Assembly (NCBI RefSeq): GCF_019392335.1 | Contig: NZ_JAHXRQ010000006.1 | Span: 155,602-219,601 of the forward strand | Source: Mameliella sp. CS4 | GTDB taxonomy: Bacteria; Pseudomonadota; Alphaproteobacteria; Rhodobacterales; Rhodobacteraceae | Direction: 5' to 3' | DNA: 64,000 nucleotides | Part shown: positions 52,725 to 61,739 of the stretch, one piece after another | Position numbering within the stretch: the first letter of the stretch is position 1 | Layout: each line of letters begins with the position of its first letter | Made by a program: the position numbers and the translations under genes | Notes under the pieces: model-generated | Database searches by the model: none | What the model was told of the DNA's origin: nothing | Seen by the model: the letters and a program-made list of their open reading frames with translations, nothing else

Positions 52725-54104
52725 TCAGAATACCGATTTCAGACCCAGCCGCAGATCTGTGCCGCGGGTCTCGTAGATGGTATAATTGGAACTCCGGTCG
52801 CGGAAGGAAACCCCGATTTCCGGCGCAAAGCCGTAGAGATCGTAGTTTGGCAACAGCACATCCAGCGAAACACTCAGTTCCTCGTCCCGGCGCGGATCGA
52901 CCCAGAAAGGGGACGGCCCCCTGTCGAAATCGGTCACTTCCCAGGCTAGCGTCAGCCGCGGCAACAAGCCCTTGACCGGCCTGCCCAGGCTATAGCTCAG
53001 TGCCGCGCGGGCGCTTTCCCGCGCCACCAGCCGCGAGTCCGAGGCCGTGTCGGACACCAGCAGGTCCAGCCCCAGGGTGGACTTGCCATAGGCGCGTGTC
53101 AGCGTCAGGCCCAGTTCGCGGGTCTGTGCATCGCGGATCGCCGCATCGTGCCGCTGCTCGACCTCGTAACCATAGCGCAGCGCCCCGATCAGCCCCGGCA
53201 CAATTGTCTGGCCATAGCTGAGATCCAGTCGCGCCGCATCGGCGAACAGCGCGCCGCCCAGCCAGTGCCGTGTCAGCGACAGCTGCGACTTGCCCAGCCA
53301 GCTGCCGTCCTGCGCGCGCGCCTCGTACCCCAGGCTCAGCGCCAGCGCATCCTGCCGGTAATCCGCGTCCTTGATCCCCGGAACCTTGTCGCGCGCCTCG
53401 GAGGAAAACCGCACCCGCTGGAATTCCGTCGACAGGCCCAGGTTCAGCCGCCGGGTCTCGCTCAGCGGGACACGGCGGACATAATCGGCGCCCAGGACAT
53501 AGCGTTCTCCGGACAGCGGCACCGCCGAAGGATTGATGAAGGGCAGCCCGGCAAAGGTGAAACTGTTGGTCTTGGGCGCGCCGTTGATGTTGTCCGATGG
53601 CTCGACAGACAGGTCCAGGGACAGCCGCCAGGGCGTCAGCCGCCGCAACTGGCGGAAATCGCGCACCGCCACGGCCTTCAGCTGGTCATCCGGCGCCATC
53701 TGGGCCGCGCGCCTCAGCCAGAGTTGCGCAACGCCGGGTCGCCCGCCAGAGGCTCGCGCTTGCGCCATCAGCATCGCGGAAAAGAACCGCTCCCGCTCGT
53801 CATTCGTGCCACCAAGGGCGCTGCGCGCGGCCTCCGCCGCTTCTGCACTGCGGCCAAGCTGCGACAGGGCGCGGGATTTCATCATCAGAGCGTCGGTATC
53901 GCCGGGCGCGCCCAGCAGCACCCCCTCGGCCAGCACCAGCGCCAGGTCCGCCTGCCCGGCCATCAGCGCCCGCGCCGCGGCGCCGCGCGCCTCGTCCACG
54001 CTCATCCGCACCGCCTCGGCTCCGGCCGGGGCCGACATCAGCGCCATCGCGCCGGCCAGAACGGCCGGTCGCAGAGCGCGCAACAGAAGGGCGCCAAGGC
54101 TCAT
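52725..54104 (-). CDS. Slam-like outer-membrane protein (TPR plus DUF560-type barrel)
   Basis: A 459-residue protein with a signal peptide ([17 protein letters not shown]). A helical TPR-like region (about 35-150; [20 protein letters not shown]) precedes a C-terminal ~300 residues of amphipathic beta-strands ending in an aromatic residue (LRLGLKSVF), i.e. an outer-membrane barrel. This matches the surface lipoprotein assembly modulators (Slam), which move lipoproteins to the cell surface. The gene 3 bp upstream encodes a lipoprotein with a TbpB/HpuA-like C-terminal barrel motif, the expected client, strengthening the call. Confidence 0.8.
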   Translation of the reverse strand: MSLGALLLRALRPAVLAGAMALMSAPAGAEAVRMSVDEARGAAARALMAGQADLALVLAEGVLLGAPGDTDALMMKSRALSQLGRSAEAAEAARSALGGTNDERERFFSAMLMAQARASGGRPGVAQLWLRRAAQMAPDDQLKAVAVRDFRQLRRLTPWRLSLDLSVEPSDNINGAPKTNSFTFAGLPFINPSAVPLSGERYVLGADYVRRVPLSETRRLNLGLSTEFQRVRFSSEARDKVPGIKDADYRQDALALSLGYEARAQDGSWLGKSQLSLTRHWLGGALFADAARLDLSYGQTIVPGLIGALRYGYEVEQRHDAAIRDAQTRELGLTLTRAYGKSTLGLDLLVSDTASDSRLVARESARAALSYSLGRPVKGLLPRLTLAWEVTDFDRGPSPFWVDPRRDEELSVSLDVLLPNYDLYGFAPEIGVSFRDRSSNYTIYETRGTDLRLGLKSVF

Positions 54105-54107
54105 CGG

Positions 54108-55124
54108 TCAGGGGCGCGTGGCGATGAAGCCGCCGGTCTCGCGGATGTCTTCGGTAATGAACTCGCCGGTCCCGGGGTCGATCCCCACCGGACCCTGTCC
54201 CTCGATCACCACGATACCCACAACCTCCTCGCCATCAGGACCCGCGAAGAGCCCCGACCAGGTGCCCGTCTGGGTCACTTCGCCGTCCGAGCGTACGGCA
54301 CTGGCATCGGACGAATTGATCGTCCAGGTGTCAAAGTTGATCTCGGCCGTGGCCAGCGACAGGAAATCCGCCCCGCTCAGCGCAGCGATGTTCACACCAT
54401 TGGCATCAAAGAACTCTCGGCTGACGATCACACCTTCGACAGCGCCGGAGATATCGGGATCCTCAACGTCGACCTCGATCCGCGCCAGGCCGGACACATA
54501 CTGGATTTCCGCACCCGGTGCGCCATCGACAACAACCGTACGGACCGCGGCATATTCGCCGTTGAAGACATAGGAGTCCGTGGTCGACGGCAACGCACCG
54601 CTCCCCTCGAGGCGCTGCGCCGCAGCCCCGCCAAAGCCGAACGACAGGTACCGATCCGTGCCAACGGCACCCACCTGGCTGAATCCGCTGGGCGAACGGC
54701 GGAACACCGCGAAATACTGCGACGTGCCCGAAGGCCCCGCCGTGTTGCGATAGACGTCGAACCCACTGCCGCCAGGATTGAGAATGGTGCTGAGGCCCGT
54801 GTCCTTGCCGTAGACATTCGCACCGGCCACGGCCTTGTCGCTGTCGAACGGCAGGTTGTTGAACACCAGCTCACCGGTGTCCGGGTCAAAGGTCATCTCG
54901 TTGACCGTCAGCTCTGGCGAGGCGTTCTCCAGTTCGCTCGTGTACAGGTTGTCGGGGTCGGGATCCGCATCCGGGTCGGTGCCACTCCCGGTGCCGGGAT
55001 CGGGTTCAGGGACCAGCGGCTGCGCCCCGGTTCCAATTCCCGACCCGCCGTCGCCGGTCAGAGTCGCGCCGTCACACGCGGAAAGGACGCCCGCCAAAGC
55101 GAGCGCTGCAATAATGCGATACAT
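54108..55124 (-). CDS. lipoprotein with TbpB-like C-terminal barrel, probable Slam client
   Basis: A 338-residue protein with a lipobox (LALAGVLSAC, Cys about 17) followed by a low-complexity Pro/Asp/Gly linker (PDPGTGSGTDPDADPDPD). An acidic globular part rich in beta-strands follows. Near the end, GTWSGLFAGPDGEEVVGIVV matches the terminal hairpin of TbpB/HpuA-type lipoprotein barrels (G.w.G.f.Gp...E..G.f). It has few Lys/Arg residues, as in exported acidic proteins of marine bacteria. The ligand is unknown. It is 3 bp from the Slam-like gene. Confidence 0.8.
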   Translation of the reverse strand: MYRIIAALALAGVLSACDGATLTGDGGSGIGTGAQPLVPEPDPGTGSGTDPDADPDPDNLYTSELENASPELTVNEMTFDPDTGELVFNNLPFDSDKAVAGANVYGKDTGLSTILNPGGSGFDVYRNTAGPSGTSQYFAVFRRSPSGFSQVGAVGTDRYLSFGFGGAAAQRLEGSGALPSTTDSYVFNGEYAAVRTVVVDGAPGAEIQYVSGLARIEVDVEDPDISGAVEGVIVSREFFDANGVNIAALSGADFLSLATAEINFDTWTINSSDASAVRSDGEVTQTGTWSGLFAGPDGEEVVGIVVIEGQGPVGIDPGTGEFITEDIRETGGFIATRP

Positions 55125-55435
55125 GGGACTGCCTCAGGTCTTGCCTTTTATTTTGTCCACAGCGTGCGCATCACGGTTGAAAAAGTCAATCTTGGCTTGG
55201 CGAAGCGGCTGAATGTGCGGCATAATCGACCCACAGCAGAGATTTCGGGAGCATCTGACAGCCCCTGCCCAAGGTGATTGCCCGGGTCACCAGCCCGGAC
55301 GCTTCCTGATCGGCAATCAGGATGGTATGGTCCTGCTCGTCTCTGCCTGGCACCCTGGCCCCGGGCCGGGTGCAAGCATGTTTTTTTGGATGCGCCAACG
55401 GCGCCAATGAATTGAATACGCGAGGCAGCAGGCCC
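55125..55435. other. divergent gap between the lipoprotein and response-regulator genes
   Basis: 311 bp. The lipoprotein promoter should lie near its start (TTTTATTTTG, 55147-55156). The plus-strand side holds the hairpin listed at 55349-55387. No convincing ORF. Confidence 0.4.
55349..55387 (+). other. hairpin plus T8 run upstream of the receiver gene (possible attenuator)
   Basis: GCACCC/GGGTGC enclosing a GGCCC/GGGCC stem (55349-55372), then AAGCATG and eight T residues (55380-55387), 49 bp before the receiver protein start. The 7-nt gap between stem and T-run weakens a terminator reading. Confidence 0.35.
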
Positions 55436-55861
55436 ATGACTGGCGAGACCACAGGCACAAGAACGACAGGCCCGACCCTGATCGTCGAGGACAACGCCTT
55501 TCTCTCGACAGAGCTTTTCGAGGCCCTGCAAGAGGCCGGGCTGAACCCGCTGCCCCCGGTCCGCCACTATACCGGCGCCCTGAGCAGCCTGTCGCAGAAC
55601 ACCCCGCGCCTTTGCGTGCTCGACCTGGACCTTGGCCGCCAGATGAGCTCGAACGTCGTCATCGGGGAAGAAGGGCGGCGCCTGCTGGCCATCCTCCATG
55701 CGCGCGGCTGCCGGACCGCCGTCTACAGCGCCTATGTCTCGAACTCGCTGGGCCTGCGCGACATCGCCCCGGACGTCGAGGTGCTCAGCAAAAGCGAGCC
55801 GGTCGAAGAGCTGGTCCGCGTCATGCGCAATCTTTCCGGCCTCGAACCCGCCCCGGCCTGA
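55436..55861 (+). CDS. single-domain response regulator (receiver)
   Basis: A 141-residue CheY-like receiver without an output domain. The acidic pair is in LIVEDNAFLS, the phospho-acceptor Asp in LCVLDLDLGRQ and the conserved Lys in VLSKSEP. It ends flush with the convergent HWE kinase gene (stops at 55861 and 55862), so the two likely form one signalling pair. ATG 55436 is chosen; upstream open frame crosses the hairpin. An extended loop after the Asp (QMSSNVVIGEEG) is unusual for CheY-like domains. Confidence 0.85.
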   Translation: MTGETTGTRTTGPTLIVEDNAFLSTELFEALQEAGLNPLPPVRHYTGALSSLSQNTPRLCVLDLDLGRQMSSNVVIGEEGRRLLAILHARGCRTAVYSAYVSNSLGLRDIAPDVEVLSKSEPVEELVRVMRNLSGLEPAPA

Positions 55862-58741
55862 TCATCCCACCCCCGCGCGCGAGATCGTGACACAGAGTCC
55901 CTCGGGGCGGTAATCCATCACAACGGTGGCCTGCAACTGGCGCCCCAGGATCGTGCCCAGCAGGAAGGCCCCGAACCCGGTCTGCTCGGGCGGAACCACC
56001 TCGGGGCCGCCGGTTTCGCGCCATGTCATCCGCAAAAGCCCGTCGCCGGAGGCCACGACATCCAGCACCACCCGGCCGTCCGGCACGCTCCACGCCCCGT
56101 ATTTGACGGCATTCGTGCCCAGTTCGTGCAAGGCCAGGCCAATCGCCTGCGCATCCTCGGGCGGCAGCGCCACGTCCTCGCCCTGATAGGTGAACCTCTC
56201 ATCGTTCAGGTCCACGAAAGCGGCAAGACTGGACTCCGCCAGCCCCCGCAGGCCCTGCCAGTCCCAGCCCGCATCCGACAACAGCTCGAATGTCCGGCCC
56301 ATCGAGGCCAGGCGCTGCGACAGGCGGCTGGCCAGTTCGGTCTTGTCGCCGGATCGCTGCGCGGTGAACCGCGTCACCGCCCGCACCACCGCCAGCATGT
56401 TCCTGACCCGGTGCTGCAACTCGGCGGTCAACAGGTCCTTCTGTTCCTCCAGCGCCCGCTCGGAGGTCACGTCGCGCACCGCAATGCCCGCCGCCGTCAC
56501 CTCTCCGTCGCGCAGGACCGGAAAGATGTCACCGACAAGCCGCCGCCCCTGTCCAGCGGTGATCTCGATCCCTTCCAGCGGGGCGGCGCCGTCCAGAACA
56601 GCCTCGATCCGCGCCGCCACATCGCCGATCTGCACCGGCACCGGGGTGTCCGCCGGCGCAAGGCGCAACGCATCCGGATCCAGCCCGAACAACTCGGCCA
56701 GGTACCTGTTGCCGCGCGACCATCGCATGTCCTTTCCGATCATCCCCAGTCCCACGGGCACACCATCGTAGATCGCCTGCAGCTCGGCGTTCTGCTGCTC
56801 CAACCGGGTCGAGGACTCCAGCAATTCGCGATTGAAGGCCTGCAGCTTGCTGTTGATCAGCTCCAGCTCTCCCCGGCTGATCCGCAATTCCCTGTTCGAG
56901 GATTGCAGTTCCTCGTTCAGCGCCAGCAGTTCGCGATTGGCGCTGCTCAACGCCATCTCGGCGCTTTCGGTCCGCCATTGCAGCCGGTCCAGCTGGCGTT
57001 GCCAGGGCACGGCCCCCGGCGGCACCGACAGCCCCGGCAACTGGCCGTCTTCCGCACCGCGCAGCACCACGAGGTAGCGACCGGCCTGTTCGGCAGAGGC
57101 CGCGACGCAGACCTCTCCCTTGGCCTCTGCTCCGTCAGGGGCCACGGTCCGCACGGAGATCTCGCGCCCCTCGTCGCGCACCTCTGCCAGGGCCTCTGAT
57201 GCCGCGCGGGCCTGTTCCGGGTCGCGCAGATCCTGCAACCCGTAGGCGACGCCAGGCCGAACCGGCGACAGAAAGGCTCGCATCGCCGCCGAGACATGGA
57301 TGAACCGCCCCGTGTCGTCGACCGAGGCAAAGACCGTTCCCAGCATCCGCAAGACGCCGCGTTCGGCCAGCGCGGTTTCAGTCAGCCTCTCGGCGGGCCG
57401 GTAGCCGCGCAGGACCGAGGCGCGCGCGCGCCCCTGGATTTTCCGTCGCCGGAACAGCATGCCGTCTTCGCCCACCGGCTCGAACCCTTCCTCATCCAGC
57501 ATCGGGGCCAGCTGCGGCGAGACCGCAAGGAACCCTGCCCCCTGCAAGCCATAGTCGAACCGGGCCAACGCCACTTCCGCCTTCTCGGGACGGGAGAACA
57601 GGCCCGGCCGCAGGCACAACACAAGGTCCAGCCAGCCAAAGGGGGCATCCGCAAACAGATCGTGCTCCGCGAAAACGCAGAGTTCGCGCAGGGCCAGATC
57701 GACCGTGTACCCGCCGTCGCCGCGCCGAAGGAAACGAGTCCGACGGTCCGGATCCAGCGCCGCCGCCGCTTCAGCGCCATAGTGTCCCGACCGCGCCTGG
57801 CGCAGGGCCAAGGCGTCCGTATCGGTGCCGAAGATCTTCCAGGGGCGCCGGTCCTGCCGCTCTGTCGTCAGCTCGACGATCATCATGGCCAGTTGGTAGA
57901 CCAGTTCGCCCTGGCCGCAGCCGGGCACCCAGACACGAAACCCGGCCTGCTTGCGCTGCAACAAAGGGATCAGAACACGGTCCCGCAACCGATCGATCAC
58001 CACCGCGTCCGAAACCTCCTGCGCCGTGCCCTGCATGACCTCCCGCGCAAGGCGCTGCCGCTCTGCCGGGTCACTGCGCAACCGCGCCAGGTAGGCCTCG
58101 GGCGTCAGCCCGCCTTCGATTGCCATCCTGCGCGCCATCCTGGCCGCCAACAGGACCTCTCCGGGCCGGTCCGCAAAGCCCATCAGGCGGGCAGCCCGGT
58201 CCAGCTGCTCGCCGCTTGGCCCCTCCCCGGCCGCCTGGGCGCGCCATGCCCGGTGGATCGCCGTGACCACCCCGGGCGCGTCCGCTGCCGTCACCTCCCT
58301 GTCGGCTTGCGTCGCCGGGCCGCCCCCCAGAACGATGCCGCCCGCCGCCTGCAGGACCCGCGCGCCCAGCGTCGGCACCGCGTCGCGTCCCGGCAGCAAC
58401 ACCGCAATCGCCGCCGGCTCGCATTCGGCCAGGGTCGACAGGCCGTCGTCCAGCGGCGAGGCGCCGCCCGGGGCCAGCCGCAGGACACCGCCCTCGATCC
58501 GCACAACCTGGTCCTGCGGTATCACCAGCACCCTGTCCGCACCCGGCGCCGCACCATCCCGGGCCATGTCCACGGGCACCCGCGCCACCGCCCGCAGTTT
58601 CTCCAGCAGCTTCCCGTCCTCGGGCATCCTGCGCATCGGCAGCACCAGCCAGGTCACCCCGCTGTCCGGCTGTATCGCCGCCACGCAAGCGGCCAGAGCC
58701 TCGCGCGCGTCAGGCGGCGCCGAAATCGCGGCGATCGTCAT
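55862..58741 (-). CDS. CheB/CheR-like (degenerate) PAS sensor with HWE histidine kinase
   Basis: A 959-residue multidomain protein. Residues 1-180 follow the CheB methylesterase fold but lack its Ser and His. About 190-440 is a CheR-like methyltransferase ([37 protein letters not shown]) with the expected GEE changed to GEL and the RNV(L/I)IYF-type segment lost. Next are a PAS-like region, a coiled coil ([20 protein letters not shown]), a second PAS and an HWE kinase. The kinase has H-box [19 protein letters not shown]-box [15 protein letters not shown] and WRETGGP. It probably phosphorylates the adjacent receiver. The chemotaxis-like domains look like sensory or scaffold relics. ATG 58741 is chosen from the family start. 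Confidence 0.87.
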   Translation of the reverse strand: MTIAAISAPPDAREALAACVAAIQPDSGVTWLVLPMRRMPEDGKLLEKLRAVARVPVDMARDGAAPGADRVLVIPQDQVVRIEGGVLRLAPGGASPLDDGLSTLAECEPAAIAVLLPGRDAVPTLGARVLQAAGGIVLGGGPATQADREVTAADAPGVVTAIHRAWRAQAAGEGPSGEQLDRAARLMGFADRPGEVLLAARMARRMAIEGGLTPEAYLARLRSDPAERQRLAREVMQGTAQEVSDAVVIDRLRDRVLIPLLQRKQAGFRVWVPGCGQGELVYQLAMMIVELTTERQDRRPWKIFGTDTDALALRQARSGHYGAEAAAALDPDRRTRFLRRGDGGYTVDLALRELCVFAEHDLFADAPFGWLDLVLCLRPGLFSRPEKAEVALARFDYGLQGAGFLAVSPQLAPMLDEEGFEPVGEDGMLFRRRKIQGRARASVLRGYRPAERLTETALAERGVLRMLGTVFASVDDTGRFIHVSAAMRAFLSPVRPGVAYGLQDLRDPEQARAASEALAEVRDEGREISVRTVAPDGAEAKGEVCVAASAEQAGRYLVVLRGAEDGQLPGLSVPPGAVPWQRQLDRLQWRTESAEMALSSANRELLALNEELQSSNRELRISRGELELINSKLQAFNRELLESSTRLEQQNAELQAIYDGVPVGLGMIGKDMRWSRGNRYLAELFGLDPDALRLAPADTPVPVQIGDVAARIEAVLDGAAPLEGIEITAGQGRRLVGDIFPVLRDGEVTAAGIAVRDVTSERALEEQKDLLTAELQHRVRNMLAVVRAVTRFTAQRSGDKTELASRLSQRLASMGRTFELLSDAGWDWQGLRGLAESSLAAFVDLNDERFTYQGEDVALPPEDAQAIGLALHELGTNAVKYGAWSVPDGRVVLDVVASGDGLLRMTWRETGGPEVVPPEQTGFGAFLLGTILGRQLQATVVMDYRPEGLCVTISRAGVG

Positions 58742-58889
58742 TCCAGCCTTGCCTCCGCCCCTGCCTCTTCTGCTCTGCCGCAGCTTGGCACAGCCGCCCC
58801 GATCCCGCCAAGCGTTCCGCTTCCGCCGCCCCGCGAAATACCCTATTCCAAGGGAACCACCCAGCGCCCCGCATTCCCGGAGGGACATC

Positions 58890-59681
58890 ATGCAGCAATA
58901 TCTCGACGCACTCCGCACGGTCCTCGACCACGGCGAGGAGACGTCCGACCGTACCGGCACCGGCACCCGCAGCTATTTCGGCCTGCAATGCCGCTATCCG
59001 CTGGCACAGGGCTTTCCCCTCGTGACCACCAAGAAACTGCACCTGCGCTCGATCATTCACGAATTGCTCTGGTTCCTCTCCGGCGACACCAACATCACCT
59101 ATCTCAAGGACAACGGCGTCTCGATCTGGGACGAATGGGCGGATGAGAACGGCGACCTCGGCCCGGTCTACGGCCACCAGTGGCGCCACTGGCCCGGGGA
59201 CAAGGGCGAGATCGACCAGATCCGGACCCTCCTGCACCAGATCCGCACCACCCCGGAGTCGCGCCGCATGATCGTCTCGGCCTGGAACCCGGCGGATGTG
59301 CCCGAGATGGCGCTGCCGCCCTGCCACACGCTCTGGCAGGTCCGCATCATCGGGGGCAAGCTGCACCTGCAGCTCTACCAGCGCTCCGCCGACATGTTCC
59401 TCGGCGTGCCCTTCAACATCGCCTCCTACGCGCTGTTGCAGGTCATGCTGGCCCATGTCACCGGCTATGAGCCGGGCGATTTTGTCCATTCCATCGGCGA
59501 CGCCCATATCTATTCCAACCACATGGACCAGGTTGCCGAACAGCTCTCGCGCACGCCGCGCCCCCTGCCCCGGCTGGAGATCGCGCGCGAGGTCACGGAC
59601 CTCTTCGATTTCCGGTATGAGGATTTCTCCTTTCCCGGCTACGACCCCCTGCCCGCCATCAAGGCCCCCGTGGCTGTCTGA
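58890..59681 (+). CDS. thyA: thymidylate synthase
   Basis: A 263-residue Thy[15 protein letters not shown] binds phosphate, the catalytic Cys is in [10 protein letters not shown], and [20 protein letters not shown] and [10 protein letters not shown] are present. It methylates dUMP using methylene-THF, giving DHF that FolA must recycle. Shine-Dalgarno GGAGGG precedes the ATG at 58890; folA follows 7 bp downstream. Confidence 0.97.
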   Translation: MQQYLDALRTVLDHGEETSDRTGTGTRSYFGLQCRYPLAQGFPLVTTKKLHLRSIIHELLWFLSGDTNITYLKDNGVSIWDEWADENGDLGPVYGHQWRHWPGDKGEIDQIRTLLHQIRTTPESRRMIVSAWNPADVPEMALPPCHTLWQVRIIGGKLHLQLYQRSADMFLGVPFNIASYALLQVMLAHVTGYEPGDFVHSIGDAHIYSNHMDQVAEQLSRTPRPLPRLEIAREVTDLFDFRYEDFSFPGYDPLPAIKAPVAV

Positions 59682-59688
59682 GGTTCCC

Positions 59689-60162
59689 ATGATCACGCTC
59701 ATCGCCGCCCACGACCGCAACCGCGCCATCGGCAAGGATGGCGACATCCCCTGGCACCTCCCCGAGGACCTCGCTATGTTCAAGCGCGAGACCCTGGGCG
59801 GCGCGCTCATCATGGGCCGGCGGACATGGGAGAGCCTGCCGTTCAAGCCCCTCCCCAAGCGCCTGAACATCGTCGTCTCCCGCGACACCTCGCTGCACGA
59901 ACACGTCGTCGGCTCCGTCGAAGAGGGCATCGCCCTGGCGCAGTCGCTTGGCTATTTCCGTGTGTATGGGATCGGCGGGCAAAAGATCTACGAGGCCATG
60001 CTGCCACTGGCGCACCGGCTGTTGATCACGGAAGTGGATCTGGAGGTCGAGGGGGCGGATGCGTGGTTTCCGGAGATTGGGGAGGGGTGGCGGGAGGTAG
60101 GTAAGCAATCCCTAACATGTACGCACGTGAAGGCGCGAGCAGCAGAAAGCATTGTAATATAG
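59689..60162 (+). CDS. folA: dihydrofolate reductase with an altered C-terminus
   Basis: A 157-residue DHFR. MITLIAAHDRNRAIGKDGDI, PWHLPEDLAMFK (catalytic Asp/Glu position), GGALIMGRRTWESLP, RVYGIGGQKIYEAML and LLITEVDLEVEGADAWFPEI are all intact. After WREVGKQ the chain ends SLTCTHVKARAAESIVI, which does not look like a normal final DHFR strand and coincides with a drop to AT-rich DNA at about 60098. I infer that the DUF3800 insertion replaced the last ~17 codons. The enzyme may still work. It directly follows thyA. Confidence 0.92.
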   Translation: MITLIAAHDRNRAIGKDGDIPWHLPEDLAMFKRETLGGALIMGRRTWESLPFKPLPKRLNIVVSRDTSLHEHVVGSVEEGIALAQSLGYFRVYGIGGQKIYEAMLPLAHRLLITEVDLEVEGADAWFPEIGEGWREVGKQSLTCTHVKARAAESIVI

Positions 60163-60226
60163 TCTTGGATGGCGCGGCATGGTAACCAATACCTTCTAAA
60201 AGAATCGGGTAAACCATGAGCGAGAA

Positions 60227-61042
60227 ATGCGATATACGGTGTTTGTCGACGAGAGCGGCGAAACCGGCGTTTACAAAGTACGCAACGAAAACACGCCGGG
60301 AGCATCGCCATATTTTGTGATGGGAGCAGCAGTTCTCCAACCGGCGTCTTCTATTGTTGCTCGGAAAAGACTGCTAGATTTCAAATCAACAATTGCAAAG
60401 TCGAAGTGGAAACATGCAACAGATCTTGCGCACAATGAGAAGGTTCTCCTTGCACGAACTTTAGGCAAGCTTCCCGTCCGGTACTTTGCCGTCATTTCTA
60501 ACAAAGCAACTTTGAAAGAATATAAGGATCAGATCGGTGCTGACCCTCACAAGTTTTACAACAAATGCCTAAAATATCTATTAGAGCGCATCTTAGAATA
60601 TTTATCCACCAAAGGGCTGAACGAAGATGACCTGTCCGTGATTCTTGAGCGCCGCAACCACGACTATGATGCGATGATCAGATACTTTGAAACTGTAAAA
60701 CACAACCCGATGTATCGACAGTCGAAGGTTTTTTCGAACTTCAACCCATTTTGCATCACGACACGACAAAAAGGTGAAGAGGATTTACTGGAAATTGCGG
60801 ACTTCGTAAGCCACGCAGTCTATCAACTCGCAAACAAGACACAGGCAAACTTTGCAATCCCAGAACCTAGGTACTTCTGCGAAATGAGTTCTCGTTTTGC
60901 TGGGGATGAAAAATGCAACATTCTGGGGACGGGAATCAAGTGCATTCATTCTCTGGCGCAACTGGATCTGGACGACGATGTCGCAAAACTCTTGCGAGAT
61001 GCGAAGTGTCAGGCAGCGGCTTCATATCGGAATCACTCGTAA
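60227..61042 (+). CDS. DUF3800 domain protein
   Basis: A 271-residue protein with the DUF3800 pattern. It opens YTVFVDESGETG (Asp8-Glu9-Ser10, an RNase-H-like active-site start) and continues PYFVMGAAVL, LSVILERRNHDYD and DLLEIADFVSHAVYQ. DUF3800 proteins are predicted nucleases often found in defence islands and mobile elements. The gene is AT-rich with codon use unlike its neighbours and has displaced the end of folA. The ATG at 60227 is preceded by a weak GCGAGAA. It is followed by the composite repeat tract also seen after the AvcD-like gene. Confidence 0.88.
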   Translation: MRYTVFVDESGETGVYKVRNENTPGASPYFVMGAAVLQPASSIVARKRLLDFKSTIAKSKWKHATDLAHNEKVLLARTLGKLPVRYFAVISNKATLKEYKDQIGADPHKFYNKCLKYLLERILEYLSTKGLNEDDLSVILERRNHDYDAMIRYFETVKHNPMYRQSKVFSNFNPFCITTRQKGEEDLLEIADFVSHAVYQLANKTQANFAIPEPRYFCEMSSRFAGDEKCNILGTGIKCIHSLAQLDLDDDVAKLLRDAKCQAAASYRNHS

Positions 61043-61095
61043 GGAGCTCATTACCCGCGCACCACCCACACCCCACATCAATCCCCTCCCCCAAG

Positions 61096-61208
61096 GCGCG
61101 GAACAAGGCCGAAGGCCGCCGCGCCAGCGCCGACCCGCCCCCCCGGGGCGGCGCTTTGTCGACGCAGGTGCAAACCCCAGAGGTCCTTCGGATGTGTCAC
61201 GATAAACC
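61096..61208. repeat. 115-nt shared intergenic element, copy 2
   Basis: Starts GCGCGGAACAAGGCCGAAGG, contains GCCGCGCCAGCGCCG and ends CTTCGGATGTG...GATAAACC. Partner of 36311-36425; 54 bp after the DUF3800 stop. Confidence 0.75.
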
Positions 61209-61391
61209 GCACCCGTTCTACCCTTAGCAGCGCCACCCCGCAGGTCGGCGCTTCTGCGGCTCCGCACTCCGTTCGACCCTCAAACCCACCCCCGGAGCCT
61301 TTGCCGCTGCGCGGACCGGGTCTCACCCCCGCAGGTCATGCCAGAGGCATGCTTTCAGCATGACGCTTCTGCGGTTCCGCATCTCCCTCCG

Positions 61392-61417
61392 CAGTCCCGG
61401 ACCTGATCCGGGACCTC
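61392..61417. repeat. palindromic intergenic repeat, GTCCCGGG family, copy 3
   Basis: CAGTCCCGGACCTGATCCGG followed by GACCTC; same orientation as the copy at 17211. Confidence 0.75.
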
Positions 61418-61518
61418 ATCCCGCACCATCCCCGCCCGGGCACCGCCAAACCAACCACCCCAAACCCAGCCCGATTAACCAAATCTCCCGCAACGTCACC
61501 CAAACCTCGGCCCGCGTT

Positions 61519-61565
61519 TTGTACAAAATGCTGAATTCGACGTACAAACCGTACAAAACGTACAA
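61519..61565. repeat. four-box GTAC array, copy 2
   Basis: GTAC cores at 61521, 61542, 61551 and 61560 (spacing 21, 9, 9 bp, as in copy 1). The first box TTTGTACAAAATGCTG is identical to copy 1, as is GTACAAAACGTACA at the end. Here boxes 2-4 are direct CGTACAAA repeats, whereas box 2 of copy 1 is inverted. Confidence 0.7.
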
Positions 61566-61739
61566 ACCAGGCGCCCCGAGGCCGCTGCTCTGAATCCCCA
61601 TCCACCGCAAGATATGGTAGGCAGCCCCCGTTGCGTCCCCCAAGGCACGGTGCCTTAACCAGACCGTACGCCCCGTTTACCCGGACGGGACCCTCTGCCA
61701 TAATCGCCGCCAACCAATCAGAACAAACCGAGCACACAC

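Larger units (their letters stand above)
61043..61739. other. 697-bp non-coding composite tract between the DUF3800 gene and parE
   Basis: Holds, in order: the 115-nt shared element (61096-61208), CCTCAAACCCACC (61278-61290), a GTCCCGG palindrome (61392-61417), an AT-richer stretch and the four-box GTAC array (61519-61565). The parE promoter must lie between there and 61739. Open frames exist on both strands but have repetitive, non-protein-like translations. Confidence 0.65.

Noticed and set aside
53148..55277. 709-codon plus-strand ORF
   Set aside because: Antisense to the Slam-like and lipoprotein genes, which have signal peptides and family motifs.
57296..59146. 616-codon plus-strand ORF running into thyA
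   Set aside because: Antisense to the HWE kinase and out of frame with thyA.
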